Assembly (NCBI GenBank): GCA_002937555.1
Contig: PTKB01000010.1
Span: 1-23,643, forward strand
DNA length: 23,643 nt
Direction: 5' to 3'
DNA from: Alphaproteobacteria bacterium MarineAlpha10_Bin2
GTDB taxonomy: Bacteria; Pseudomonadota; Alphaproteobacteria; UBA828
A program made the position numbers and the translations under genes. The first letter of the stretch is position 1; the number at the start of each line of letters is the position of its first letter. Shown here piece after piece: positions 14,815 to 22,573 of the stretch. The notes under the pieces are model-generated. The model searched no databases, was not told the DNA's origin, and worked only from the letters and a program-made list of their open reading frames with translations.

Positions 14815-15411
14815 TTACTGCGAAGCCGAGGAGTCACCGGGCGCGTCGGGGAATATGACCCGACCCGAGAGCAATGCCTCTTCAGGCTCAGCCGCCAACG
14901 CCGCTTCGGCGCGCCGGGCATATTCCAAAAGCTTTTCGATCTCGCCGGACTCGGGCTCATCCGCACCGTAAATATTGCGCCGGAGCGCTGCCTCGAGGCC
15001 GTCTTCGCCCGCCTCTCCCGGGGCCGCGCCTTGCTCGGCGTCGAAAGCCGCGTCATAGGCGGCGGCACGGCCGAAAAAGGCCCGCGCCATCGATTTGACG
15101 CGCTTGCCCACGGAGAGGTCTCCGACGCCCATCTCGCGCAAGTTCATATCCATATCGTCCATCATGATCTTGAACATCAGATCGGACAGGCGCTTGCCCG
15201 GCTCTCCCGAAGGACGCAGCGCGCGAAGGACGAGAAACACATGCAGCACGATCAAATCGAACCGGCCGTCCAAACTGTCGGCCACGCCGCAGTCGGTATA
15301 AAAGCCGGGCCGGCGCGCCTGCTCGACGGACGCAATATAGAGGGAACGCGCCTGGTCACGCTCCTGTCCGCGCCGCTTGGCATGGCGCAACAAACCGCTC
15401 AGCAGTTTCAT
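14815..15411 (-). CDS. Ubiquinol-cytochrome c chaperone family protein (CBP3/UQCC1-like)
   Basis: This 198-residue protein is related to CBP3/UQCC1, the assembly chaperone for cytochrome b of the bc1 complex. Family stretches are LYIASVEQARRPGFYTDCGV at about residues 24-43, then DGRFDLIVLHVFLVLRALR, SDLMFKIMMDDMDMNLREMG and FFGRAAAYDAAFD. The start is the ATG at 15411 (MKLLSGLLRHAKRR), chosen because conserved sequence begins there; the open frame upstream runs into the divergent bamE region. It sits head-to-head with bamE, with 108 bases between, and upstream of the DUF177-rpmF genes. Confidence 0.9.
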   Translation of the reverse strand: MKLLSGLLRHAKRRGQERDQARSLYIASVEQARRPGFYTDCGVADSLDGRFDLIVLHVFLVLRALRPSGEPGKRLSDLMFKIMMDDMDMNLREMGVGDLSVGKRVKSMARAFFGRAAAYDAAFDAEQGAAPGEAGEDGLEAALRRNIYGADEPESGEIEKLLEYARRAEAALAAEPEEALLSGRVIFPDAPGDSSASQ

Positions 15412-15504
15412 CTCGTTTTCGTCTCGACAGTGTTGACAGTTCCGTGCGCTGTGCGCATTTTCTCTCCGCGTTATCCTTATACGGCACAGGCCGCTCAGAC
15501 GCGC

Positions 15505-15510
15505 TATAAT
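15505..15510 (+). promoter_or_regulatory. Consensus -10 box (TATAAT) directly before bamE
   Basis: A perfect TATAAT lies nine bases before the bamE ATG. Initiation would fall about three bases before the start codon, giving a nearly leaderless transcript. No good -35 box is present at the expected distance. A perfect TTGACA exists at 15433-15438, but the box at 17 bases from it is a poor -10. The real promoter may therefore lie further upstream in the 108-base divergent region. Confidence 0.3.
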
Positions 15511-15519
15511 ATCCCGACG

Positions 15520-15990
15520 ATGATGAAGTTCGTAAATAACCGCCGTTTCGGTCCGCGCCGTTCCGGCCCCGTTGCGGCGATTGCCGTGGTGGCGGCGCTG
15601 GTCGTCGCCGGCTGCGCGCCGGAGATCAACACGCGCGGCCACGTGCCCGATCCGGAATCTCTGGAGCTCATCAAGCCCGGCCAGCAGACGCGCGATCAAG
15701 TGCTCGACATGTTGGGCTCGCCAACCGCGATCGGCACGTTCGAAGACACTCGCTGGTACTACATCACACGCAAAACCGAGCAGCTCGCTTTTTACGACCC
15801 GGAATTGATCGAAGCGCAGGTTATCGTGGTGGAATTCGACACGGCGGGATTTGTCAAACAGGTGGCCCACCTATCGAACGACGAAATGCGCGACATCGAC
15901 CCGGTCGACAGGACGACGCCGACAAAGGGCCGCAAGCTGGGCTTTTTCCGGCAAATCCTCGGCAATCTCGGCGTTTCCGTTCCTCAGTAA
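15520..15990 (+). CDS. bamE: Outer membrane assembly lipoprotein BamE (SmpA/OmlA family)
   Basis: This 156-residue lipoprotein is a component of the BAM complex that inserts beta-barrel proteins into the outer membrane. A lipoprotein signal peptide runs to the lipobox VVAGC with Cys32, so mature protein would be anchored by that cysteine. The SmpA/OmlA domain follows: LIKPGQQTRDQVLDMLGSPT and TRWYYITRKTEQLAF. The start is the ATG at 15520 (another ATG follows at once); the long open frame upstream is antisense to the chaperone gene. It is monocistronic, ending at the hairpin terminator shared with hppA. Confidence 0.95.
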   Translation: MMKFVNNRRFGPRRSGPVAAIAVVAALVVAGCAPEINTRGHVPDPESLELIKPGQQTRDQVLDMLGSPTAIGTFEDTRWYYITRKTEQLAFYDPELIEAQVIVVEFDTAGFVKQVAHLSNDEMRDIDPVDRTTPTKGRKLGFFRQILGNLGVSVPQ

Positions 15991-15999
15991 GCGCCGACG

Positions 16000-16026
16000 A
16001 AAAAGCGGGGAGCCCTGGCTCCCCGC
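16000..16026 (-). terminator. Rho-independent terminator of hppA, probably bidirectional with bamE
   Basis: GCGGGGAGC (16005-16013) and GCTCCCCGC (16018-16026) form a perfect 9-bp GC-rich stem with a 4-base loop. On the minus strand it is followed by five U residues (A5 at 16000-16004 on the plus strand), 43 bases after the hppA stop. On the plus strand it lies 15 bases after the bamE stop, but only a short U-run follows. It is well placed to separate the convergent genes. Confidence 0.85.
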
Positions 16027-16068
16027 AGTTTCTGATAATTGTCTAATGCCGTTGCGCGCGGCATGACC

Positions 16069-18162
16069 TCAAGCGCCGGTAAACATGGCGATGACCGCCA
16101 ACATCAGAATCGCAACGATGTTGGTAATTTTGATCATCGGGTTGATCGCCGGGCCGGCCGTGTCCTTGTAGGGATCGCCGACCGTATCGCCCGTCACTGC
16201 CGCCTTGTGGGCTTCTGAGCCCTTGCCGCCGAGATTGCCGTCCTCGACGAATTTCTTGGCGTTGTCCCAGGCGCCGCCGCCGGCCGTCATCGAAATGGCG
16301 AGGAACAGCCCGGTGACGATGGTGCCCATCAACATCGCGCCCAACGAGGAGAGCGCCGCCGCCTGGCCGGCGATCAGCCAAATGACAATATAAAGTAGGA
16401 TCGGCGCCGCAATCGGCAGCAGCGAAGGAAGGATCATTTCGCGGATTGCCGACTTCGTCAGCAAATCGACGGCTCGGCCATATTCCGGCTTGCCAGTGCC
16501 CTCCATGATACCGGGAATTTCCTTGAATTGCCGGCGCACCTCAACCACCACCGCAGCCGCCGCGCGGCCAACGGAAAGCATCGCCATTGAAGCGAAGAGA
16601 AACGGCAGCGCGCCGCCGACAAAGAGCCCGACCACGACATAAGGATTGCTTAGCGAGAAGGACAATTTCTCCAGATCGGGAAAATATCGCCCAATATCCT
16701 GGGTGAAGGCCGCAAACAGAACCAGCGCTGCCAGACCGGCGGAAGCGATGGCGTATCCCTTGGTTACCGCCTTGGTCGTGTTGCCCACCGCATCGAGGGC
16801 GTCAGTGGTCTTGCGCACATCTTCCGGCAGATCGGACATCTCGGCGATACCGCCGGCGTTGTCGGTTACCGGGCCGTAGGCATCGAGCGCAACAACCATT
16901 CCGGCCAACGCCAACATCGCCGTCACGGCAATCGCGATACCAAACAAGCCGGCGAAGAGATAGGCCAGGATAATTCCGGCGGAGATGATGAGCGCCGGTA
17001 CCGCGGTCGCTTGCATGGAGACCGCAAGACCCTGAATGACATTGGTCGCGTGACCGGTGGTCGAGGCATTGGCGATGGATTTGACCGGTTTGTATTCGGT
17101 CGAGGTGTAATATTCTGTCACCCAGATCATCAGCCCGGTCACGACCAGGCCGATCAGGCCGCACCAAAAGAGATCGCTGCCGCTGGCCGCGGTACCGCCG
17201 ATCATGAATTCGGTGCCCCAGCCAACAACCCAATCGGTGACGAAGTAGAAGGCCACCGCGGCAATCACCGCCGACGCGAGGAAGCCTTTATACAAGGCCG
17301 CCATGATCTTTTGGCTCTTGCCGAGGCGGACAAAAAAGGTGCCGATTACGGAAGCCAAAATGCCGGCGCCGCCGAGCGCGAGCGGATAGAGCATCATTTT
17401 GTCGAGCATGTCGTCGCCGAAATAAACGGCGCACAGCAGCATGGTGGCGACGATGGTCACCGCGAAAGTTTCGAACAGGTCCGCCGCCATGCCCGCGCAG
17501 TCGCCAACATTGTCGCCGACATTGTCGGCGATTGTCGCCGGATTGCGCGGATCGTCCTCAGGAATTCCCGCTTCCACCTTGCCGACCAGATCGGCGCCCA
17601 CATCCGCGCCCTTGGTAAAGATCCCGCCGCCGAGACGGGCGAAGATCGAAATTAGCGAGCCGCCGAAACCGAGCGCCACGAGGGATTCCAAAATCGTCCC
17701 CGTATCGACACCGGCTTCCAGCAAGATTCCGTAATATACGGCAACGCCCAGAAGCCCGAGGCCGACGACCAGCATGCCGGTCACCGCGCCGGAGCGGAAG
17801 GCGATGCGAAGCGCCGGCGCGATGCCCTGACGCGCGGCCTCAGCGGTGCGCACATTCGCCCGCACCGAGACATACATGCCGATATATCCCGCCGCCGCCG
17901 ATAAGATCGCGCCGATGGCGAAGCCGATCCCCACTCTGTATCCGAGCAGAACCAGCAGAATGACGCAGATGACGACACCGACTATGCCAATCGTCATGTA
18001 CTGCCGGTTCAGATAGGCGCGCGCGCCTTCCTGAATTGCTCCGGCAATTTCCTGCATGCGTTCATTGCCGGCGCTCGCAGCGAGCACTGAGCGAACAGCA
18101 TAAATTCCGTAAAGCAGCGCGACGACACCGCAGCCCACTGCGAACCAATAAATCCCGTCCAT
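16069..18162 (-). CDS. hppA: K+-insensitive-type membrane proton-pumping pyrophosphatase
   Basis: This 697-residue integral membrane protein, with about 16 spans as usual for the family, couples pyrophosphate hydrolysis to proton transport across the inner membrane. The substrate-binding signature DVGADLVGKVEAGIPEDDPR begins at residue 187, followed by DNVGDNVGDCAGMAADLFE. The GNTTKAVTKGY motif has Lys464 and Thr467, the residues typical of K+-independent enzymes, where K+-dependent ones have Ala and Gly. The ATG at 18162 has an AGAGGG site upstream. It lies 188 bases after the FliL-like gene and ends at a strong terminator. Proton rather than sodium pumping is inferred from the subfamily. 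Confidence 0.96.
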   Translation of the reverse strand: MDGIYWFAVGCGVVALLYGIYAVRSVLAASAGNERMQEIAGAIQEGARAYLNRQYMTIGIVGVVICVILLVLLGYRVGIGFAIGAILSAAAGYIGMYVSVRANVRTAEAARQGIAPALRIAFRSGAVTGMLVVGLGLLGVAVYYGILLEAGVDTGTILESLVALGFGGSLISIFARLGGGIFTKGADVGADLVGKVEAGIPEDDPRNPATIADNVGDNVGDCAGMAADLFETFAVTIVATMLLCAVYFGDDMLDKMMLYPLALGGAGILASVIGTFFVRLGKSQKIMAALYKGFLASAVIAAVAFYFVTDWVVGWGTEFMIGGTAASGSDLFWCGLIGLVVTGLMIWVTEYYTSTEYKPVKSIANASTTGHATNVIQGLAVSMQATAVPALIISAGIILAYLFAGLFGIAIAVTAMLALAGMVVALDAYGPVTDNAGGIAEMSDLPEDVRKTTDALDAVGNTTKAVTKGYAIASAGLAALVLFAAFTQDIGRYFPDLEKLSFSLSNPYVVVGLFVGGALPFLFASMAMLSVGRAAAAVVVEVRRQFKEIPGIMEGTGKPEYGRAVDLLTKSAIREMILPSLLPIAAPILLYIVIWLIAGQAAALSSLGAMLMGTIVTGLFLAISMTAGGGAWDNAKKFVEDGNLGGKGSEAHKAAVTGDTVGDPYKDTAGPAINPMIKITNIVAILMLAVIAMFTGA

Positions 18163-18350
18163 TTATGGCTGGCCCTCTAATAGAAGAAGTGATGAAACGC
18201 CTAGGTAGAAACCCATCGCGCGACGCGAATCCCGCCGCTCGATTTTTGCGCGCGCGGAAAGTGCCAGAAGTCGGATAAGAACGCAACTGGCCCGATTCAG
18301 GAATTATTCGCCGGTTGCCCCCGGGAAGGTGTCTGACAGGCGACGAGAGG
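18163..18350. promoter_or_regulatory. Intergenic region upstream of hppA
   Basis: These 188 bases between the FliL-like stop and the hppA start hold no convincing ORF of their own. AGAGGG just before hppA serves as its ribosome binding site. I see no good -35/-10 pair on the minus strand. A short inverted repeat TCGCG/CGCGA lies near 18212-18224. A separate hppA promoter is likely from the distance but is not located. Confidence 0.3.
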
Positions 18351-18758
18351 CTAGAATCCCCGATCCAGGGCGTGGCTGATCAGCACCTCCTTGACGACGT
18401 CGGGGCCGACAATACGGTCCGCCAGGGTGCGGAAGCGCGACTTGACGCGATGCAGATGAACGGAATCCGAACGCCCGCTGTACATTTGCGCCTGAAACAC
18501 AAAATCATCGATGAAAGCGTTCCTAAGCGGCGTCATGCTGTCGCGCACCAGGGTTTTGTAATCCTCGCTGTGCAGCTCCAAAATAACGCCGACTGCGACA
18601 CATTTGGAAATCCGCCGGCCCTCGATGATCGGCGCTAGGAACGGTTCCATAATGACATAGCCAAGCTCGGCCGAAACGTCGGGCTTGGCGTTTTCCCCGC
18701 CGCCGCTGGACATGAACATCTGATAGCCGACGACCGCGACCGCGCCGATCACCAGCAA
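18351..18758 (-). CDS. FliL-like single-pass membrane protein, 5' end disrupted or slippage-dependent
   Basis: This 135-codon frame encodes part of one N-terminal membrane span (LVIGAVAVVGYQMFM) and a periplasmic domain resembling FliL. Its features are the GYVIMEPFLAPII stretch, a short conserved SEDYKTLVRDSMTPLRNAFI helix and LADRIVGPDVVKEVLISHAL. FliL assists the flagellar stator, but paralogues occur away from flagellar operons, as here between thiL and hppA. The listed start is a TTG inside the membrane span, which is unlikely to be correct. An ATG at 18802 begins MSKRRAEKK in another frame. The two frames would join exactly if the A8 tract at 18783-18776 had nine As or were slipped by one. 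Either a sequence error, a mutation or slippage explains this. Confidence 0.65.
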   Translation of the reverse strand: MLVIGAVAVVGYQMFMSSGGGENAKPDVSAELGYVIMEPFLAPIIEGRRISKCVAVGVILELHSEDYKTLVRDSMTPLRNAFIDDFVFQAQMYSGRSDSVHLHRVKSRFRTLADRIVGPDVVKEVLISHALDRGF

Positions 18759-18811
18759 GCCGGCGATGGCGAATATTTTTTTTCGGCTCTTCTTTTAGAC
18801 ATGGCGGGCGG

Positions 18812-18848
18812 GCATGATTGAGTTCAGGCGATAGAGCCCCAATCATGC
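18812..18848. repeat. Perfect 9-bp inverted repeat between thiL and the FliL-like gene
   Basis: GCATGATTG (18812-18820) and CAATCATGC (18840-18848) are perfect inverted copies separated by 19 bases. They lie between the thiL stop and the ATG at 18802. No U-tract follows on the minus strand, so it is not a typical terminator. It could be an operator or an mRNA structure near the FliL-like start. Confidence 0.45.
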
Positions 18849-18887
18849 GCGCCAAGCTTGAACAAACGGTGAATACGGCGATTTACG

Positions 18888-19877
18888 CTAAAAATGGCTG
18901 TATCCGGCGCTTGCGAAGTTCATATTTTCGCCGTCCGCGCCCGTGACGGTGACACCGGTACCGTCATGCAGCGCGCCAATCCGGCTGAGCGTCACATCCG
19001 CGTTTCCCGCCGCTTCGCCGAGTTCCGCCGCCACCGTCGGCGGTGCGGTGATCAGTAATTCGTAATCGTCGCCGCCCGAAAGTACCTGCGCCAGCAGCTT
19101 CGAATCTGCCGCAGAGGCTGTACGGACGGCGGGCGATAGCGGCACCGCATCAACCTCGATGCGCGCGCCCACCTCCGATGCCGCACATAGATGCCCGAGA
19201 TCTGCGGCCAAGCCGTCGGAAATATCTATCGCGGCGCTGGCCAGGCCGATCAGTTGCTTGCCCATTTCCGTGCGCGGCTGCGGCAAGTGGTAGCGCGACA
19301 CAAGCGCCGATCGCTCAGCCGCGGAGAGCATGGCCAAGCCGCCTTCCACCGCCAGCAGGCCAAGCGCCGCGTCGCCGACGGTGCCGGTCACGTAAATATC
19401 GTCTCCCACCTGAGCAGTGGAGCGCAGCAGTGCCTGGCCAAGCGGCACTTCTCCAAAAGCCGTGATCGACAGAGTCAACGCGCCGGGCGCGCGGATGGTA
19501 TCGCCGCCGATCAGGGTCACGCCGAATTGAATCTGATCCGCCGCCAGGCCGGCAGCAAATTCCTCGAGCCAGTTTGATGGCATGTCGGCGGGCAGCGCCA
19601 AGCCCATGGCATAAGCGCGCGGCGTCGCGCCCATCGCCGCCAAATCGGATAAATTGGCGCGGAGGATTTTTCGACCAATTGTTTGCGCCGAGTCTTCGGC
19701 GAAGAAATGCACGCCGGCGGCCATCATGTCCTTGGTCACGACCAACTCGCGGCCGGGTGGGACGCTTAAAGACGCGGCGTCGTCGCGCAAACCGTAGGCG
19801 CCCGCCTCCGCCGTGGAGAGCGGCGCGAAATGGCGCATGATCAGCTCGAATTCAGCGCCCTGCGGAAGATCTGACAT
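18888..19877 (-). CDS. thiL: Thiamine-monophosphate kinase
   Basis: This 329-residue enzyme phosphorylates thiamine monophosphate to the active cofactor thiamine diphosphate. Visible family features are the N-terminal GLRDDAA at residues 29-35, VTKDMMAAGVHF, ANLSDLAAMGATPRAYAMGL, LIGGDT, AIDISDGLAADLGHL and LSGGDDYELLI. The start was placed at the ATG at 19877 (MSDLPQGAEFELI), which restores the family N-terminus. The open frame further upstream is antiparallel noise within nusB. The start overlaps the nusB end by 26 bases. The nusB-thiL order after the riboflavin genes is common in Proteobacteria. Confidence 0.95.
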   Translation of the reverse strand: MSDLPQGAEFELIMRHFAPLSTAEAGAYGLRDDAASLSVPPGRELVVTKDMMAAGVHFFAEDSAQTIGRKILRANLSDLAAMGATPRAYAMGLALPADMPSNWLEEFAAGLAADQIQFGVTLIGGDTIRAPGALTLSITAFGEVPLGQALLRSTAQVGDDIYVTGTVGDAALGLLAVEGGLAMLSAAERSALVSRYHLPQPRTEMGKQLIGLASAAIDISDGLAADLGHLCAASEVGARIEVDAVPLSPAVRTASAADSKLLAQVLSGGDDYELLITAPPTVAAELGEAAGNADVTLSRIGALHDGTGVTVTGADGENMNFASAGYSHF

Positions 19878-20385
19878 CGCCGCCCGCATCGTCCGGCGAA
19901 ACGAATTCGCCGGCGCGCAAGCGGCGCGCAAGCGTATCGAGCGCCGCATTGACGAACGCCGGCTCACGCCGGGAGAAGAACGCACCGGCCAATTCGACAT
20001 ATTCGTTCATCACGACCCGCGCCGGAATATCGGGCCGCGCCATCAGTTCGATCGTGGCGGCGCGCAACAGCGCCCGCATAAGAGCGCCCAACCGGCTGAC
20101 GCTCCAGCCCGTGTCGAGCGCACCGCCGAGGCATTCGTCCAATTCGTCGATGCGCTCGCTGGCGTTTCTGACCAACCATTTGAAATGCTCGCGGTCGGCC
20201 TCGGCATATTGCGCGCCCTCGATCTCGCGGCCGATGCGGTGAGCGAGAAACTCTTCGATCACCGCTTCGATCGCCGCATCCGAAAGTTCAATCTGATAGA
20301 GCGCCTGAACCGCAGCGAGGCGCGCCGTGCTGCGCCCCTGCCCGGCCGGACCTGCCGCTTTGTCGCCTGCCGCCATGACGCTCAT
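19852..20385 (-). CDS. nusB: Transcription antitermination factor NusB
   Basis: This 177-residue RNA-binding protein acts with NusE (S10) at boxA in rRNA antitermination. ARLAAVQALYQIE at residues 21-33 is the family start, and VVMNEYVELAGAFF and EPAFVNAALDTLARRLR lie toward the C-terminus. The ATG at 20385 overlaps the ribH stop in an ATGA arrangement; a second ATG at 20376 is also possible. The C-terminal tail is somewhat longer than in E. coli NusB (139 residues). Confidence 0.95.
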   Translation of the reverse strand: MSVMAAGDKAAGPAGQGRSTARLAAVQALYQIELSDAAIEAVIEEFLAHRIGREIEGAQYAEADREHFKWLVRNASERIDELDECLGGALDTGWSVSRLGALMRALLRAATIELMARPDIPARVVMNEYVELAGAFFSRREPAFVNAALDTLARRLRAGEFVSPDDAGGDVRSSAGR

Positions 20386-20825
20386 GCCTCCTCAAGTACG
20401 AAGGTGCGGCGCAAGGCGACCATTTTCAGGCACGCGTGCGCGGCGACGGCGCCCTTGTCCTTGTCGGCGCGCGACGCCCGCGCCCAGGCCTGGTCGCGAG
20501 TTTCCGTCGTCAGAATGCCATAGCCGAGGGCGATGCCGTGTTTCGTGCAAAGCGTCATCAGCCCGCGCGCCGATTCACCGCAGACATAATCATAGTGGGA
20601 GGTTTCGCCGCGGATCACGCAACCGAGCGCGATATAGCCATCGAACCGTCCGCTCTCTATGGCCATTCGCACGGCGGCCGGAAGTTCATAGGCGCCGGGC
20701 ACGGCGACGGTCTCAAAGGTCGCGCCGGCGGCATCGAGAACCGCTTTCGCACCCTCTACCAACTCGTCGGCGATATCGTCGTAAAACCGCGCTTCGGCAA
20801 TTAGTATATGCGCCGGATCAGCCAT
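20382..20825 (-). CDS. ribH: 6,7-dimethyl-8-ribityllumazine synthase
   Basis: This 147-residue enzyme condenses the ribityl-pyrimidine with 3,4-dihydroxy-2-butanone 4-phosphate to give lumazine, the penultimate step of riboflavin synthesis. It usually forms icosahedral or decameric assemblies. VPGAYELPAAVRMAIES (around residues 42-58), ALGCVIRGETSHYDYVCGES with the catalytic-region His, and a YGILTTET stretch are diagnostic. The ATG at 20825 was preferred over a TTG at 20837. The start lies inside the ribBX 3' end with an 8-base overlap, so translation is probably coupled. Confidence 0.96.
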   Translation of the reverse strand: MADPAHILIAEARFYDDIADELVEGAKAVLDAAGATFETVAVPGAYELPAAVRMAIESGRFDGYIALGCVIRGETSHYDYVCGESARGLMTLCTKHGIALGYGILTTETRDQAWARASRADKDKGAVAAHACLKMVALRRTFVLEEA

Positions 20826-21966
20826 TCTCTTGGTCAATTCCGGACACCGATGGCGGAATCGGCTGTTGCCCCACGACCTTCAGACCATAGCCGTCAAGGC
20901 CGACAATCGTCCATTCGGTATTGTGCAAAAGGATCATCTCGCGGACGCCAAGATCGAGCAAAATCTGCGCGCCGACGCCGTAATCGCGCAGACCCGTCGC
21001 CTCGCTGCCGCCCAAGCGCGCGCGCACCAATTCCGAAACGCGAGACTGGCGCGGCTCGCGGATCACGATGATCACGCCGCGTCCCTGTTCACCGACGATA
21101 CGCATCGCGGCCTGCAGTTTTCCATCCTGCCCGCTGGCGGCATCGCCGAGGAGATCGTCGAGCGGATTGAAATCATGGACTCGAACCAGCACCGGCGCAT
21201 CATCCGAGATATCGCCCTTCACCAGAACGATGTGTTCGGCATATTCCACCGTGTTGGCATAGACATACATTTTGAACTTGCCGCCATAGCGGCTGTTCAA
21301 TTCGGTCTCCTCGATGCGCTCGACAAAGGTATCGTTGCGCAAACGGTAGGAGATCAGATCGGAAATCGACGCCACCTTGACGGCATGGAGCTGGGCGAAT
21401 GCCTCCAAGTCGCCCATCCGCGCCATCGAGCCGTCGTCATTCATAATCTCGCAAATGACGGCAGACGGATTGAGGCCGGCGAGGCGTGCCATGTCGACAC
21501 CCGCTTCGGTGTGGCCGGCACGCACCAATACGCCGCCGTCGCGCGCCATGAGCGGAAAGACATGGCCGGGAGAGGTGATATCCTCCGGCCCGCTGGCCGG
21601 ATCGATCGCCGCCATGATGGTGCGCGAACGGTCGGAAGCGGAGATTCCGGTGGTCACGCCTTCGCGCGCTTCGATCGATACGGTGAAGGCGGTGTCATGG
21701 CGCGATTCATTGCGTTTCGGCATGAGTTCGAGCCCAAGCTCGCGGCAGCGCTCCGGCATCAAGGCCAGGCAAATCAGGCCACGCCCAAACTTGGCCATGA
21801 AGTTGATGGTTTCCGGCGTCGCCAACTGCGCCGGAATGACCAGATCGCCCTCGTTTTCCCGCTCTTCGTCATCGACCAGGACGATCATCCGGCCGTTGCG
21901 GAATTCCTCGATCGCTTCCTCGATCGAGGAAAGCGCCTCGCTGGTGCGGCTGGCTACGCGCAACAT
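20818..21966 (-). CDS. ribBX: 3,4-dihydroxy-2-butanone 4-phosphate synthase fused to a degenerate GTP cyclohydrolase II domain (RibBX type)
   Basis: This is a 382-residue fusion. The N-terminal RibB domain (about 1-205) has DDEERENEGDL at 32-42, FGRGLICLAL, HDTAFTVSIEAREGVTTGIS and PGHVFPLMARDGG, so it should make the four-carbon precursor of lumazine. The C-terminal RibA-like domain has no cysteine at all after residue 172. The zinc-binding C-X10-C-X-C site of GTP cyclohydrolase II is replaced by VHDFNPLDDLLGD. This matches the proteobacterial RibBX form with a non-catalytic C-terminal domain, so true GTP cyclohydrolase II must be encoded elsewhere. The ATG at 21966 has an AGAGG site and lies 2 bases after ribE. 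Confidence 0.93.
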   Translation of the reverse strand: MLRVASRTSEALSSIEEAIEEFRNGRMIVLVDDEERENEGDLVIPAQLATPETINFMAKFGRGLICLALMPERCRELGLELMPKRNESRHDTAFTVSIEAREGVTTGISASDRSRTIMAAIDPASGPEDITSPGHVFPLMARDGGVLVRAGHTEAGVDMARLAGLNPSAVICEIMNDDGSMARMGDLEAFAQLHAVKVASISDLISYRLRNDTFVERIEETELNSRYGGKFKMYVYANTVEYAEHIVLVKGDISDDAPVLVRVHDFNPLDDLLGDAASGQDGKLQAAMRIVGEQGRGVIIVIREPRQSRVSELVRARLGGSEATGLRDYGVGAQILLDLGVREMILLHNTEWTIVGLDGYGLKVVGQQPIPPSVSGIDQENG

Positions 21967-21968
21967 GT

Positions 21969-22565
21969 TCAAATTTCCTCTTTCTGCCGGGCAACGTAGC
22001 GCGCAAGCAAGTCGATCTCAAGATTGACGGCGCCGCCCGGGCGAAGCTCGCCGAGGCTTGTTGCGGCCAGCGTGTGTGGAATGATGCTGACGGCGAAGTC
22101 GCGGCTGCCCACTGCGTTCACCGTGAGAGAGATCCCATCCACGGATATCGAGCCCTTCACGGCGATGAAGCGCATCAGCTCGCCCGGCGCTGAAAAAGTC
22201 ATACGCTCCGATCCGCCGTCTTCAACGCGCGACAAAAGTTCCCCGACACCATCGACATGACCGCTCACCAAATGGCCGCCCATTTCATCGCCAAGCTTGA
22301 GCGAGCGCTCCAAATTAATGCGGCCGCCAACCTGCCAATCGCCGATCGTCGTACAGTCGAGCGTCTCGGCGCTGACATCGACGGCAAACCAGCCTTCCCC
22401 GGTTTCGACGACGGTCAAGCACGGCCCGGCGCAGGCGATGGAAGCGCCGATGGCGATGGTTGCCGTGTCGTAGCCGGTTTCGATGATCAGCCGCCGGTCT
22501 TCCCCGCTCCCCGCCCGGCGGATTTCGCCGATCCGTCCCACATCGCTGATGATGCCGGTGAACAT
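21969..22565 (-). CDS. ribE: Riboflavin synthase alpha chain
   Basis: This 198-residue protein dismutates two lumazines to riboflavin. It starts MFTGIISDVG, the invariant family N-terminus, which fixes the start at the ATG at 22565. The two tandem lumazine-binding domains each have the GxSIxxxGxxLTV-type motif: GASIACAGPCLTVV in the first and KGSISVDGISLTVN in the second. A GGHLVSGHVDG motif lies between. Length is normal. It lies 8 bases after ribD and 2 bases before ribBX. The gene is also called ribC in some species. Confidence 0.96.
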   Translation of the reverse strand: MFTGIISDVGRIGEIRRAGSGEDRRLIIETGYDTATIAIGASIACAGPCLTVVETGEGWFAVDVSAETLDCTTIGDWQVGGRINLERSLKLGDEMGGHLVSGHVDGVGELLSRVEDGGSERMTFSAPGELMRFIAVKGSISVDGISLTVNAVGSRDFAVSIIPHTLAATSLGELRPGGAVNLEIDLLARYVARQKEEI

Positions 22566-22573
22566 GGCCGCTC

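Noticed and set aside
14722..15519. Long plus-strand open frame running into bamE
   Set aside because: It is antisense to the chaperone gene; the lipoprotein signal peptide begins at the ATG at 15520.
21969..22573. FMN riboswitch within the rib operon
   Set aside because: The gaps between rib genes are at most 8 bases, too short for the element; if present it lies upstream of ribD outside the window.
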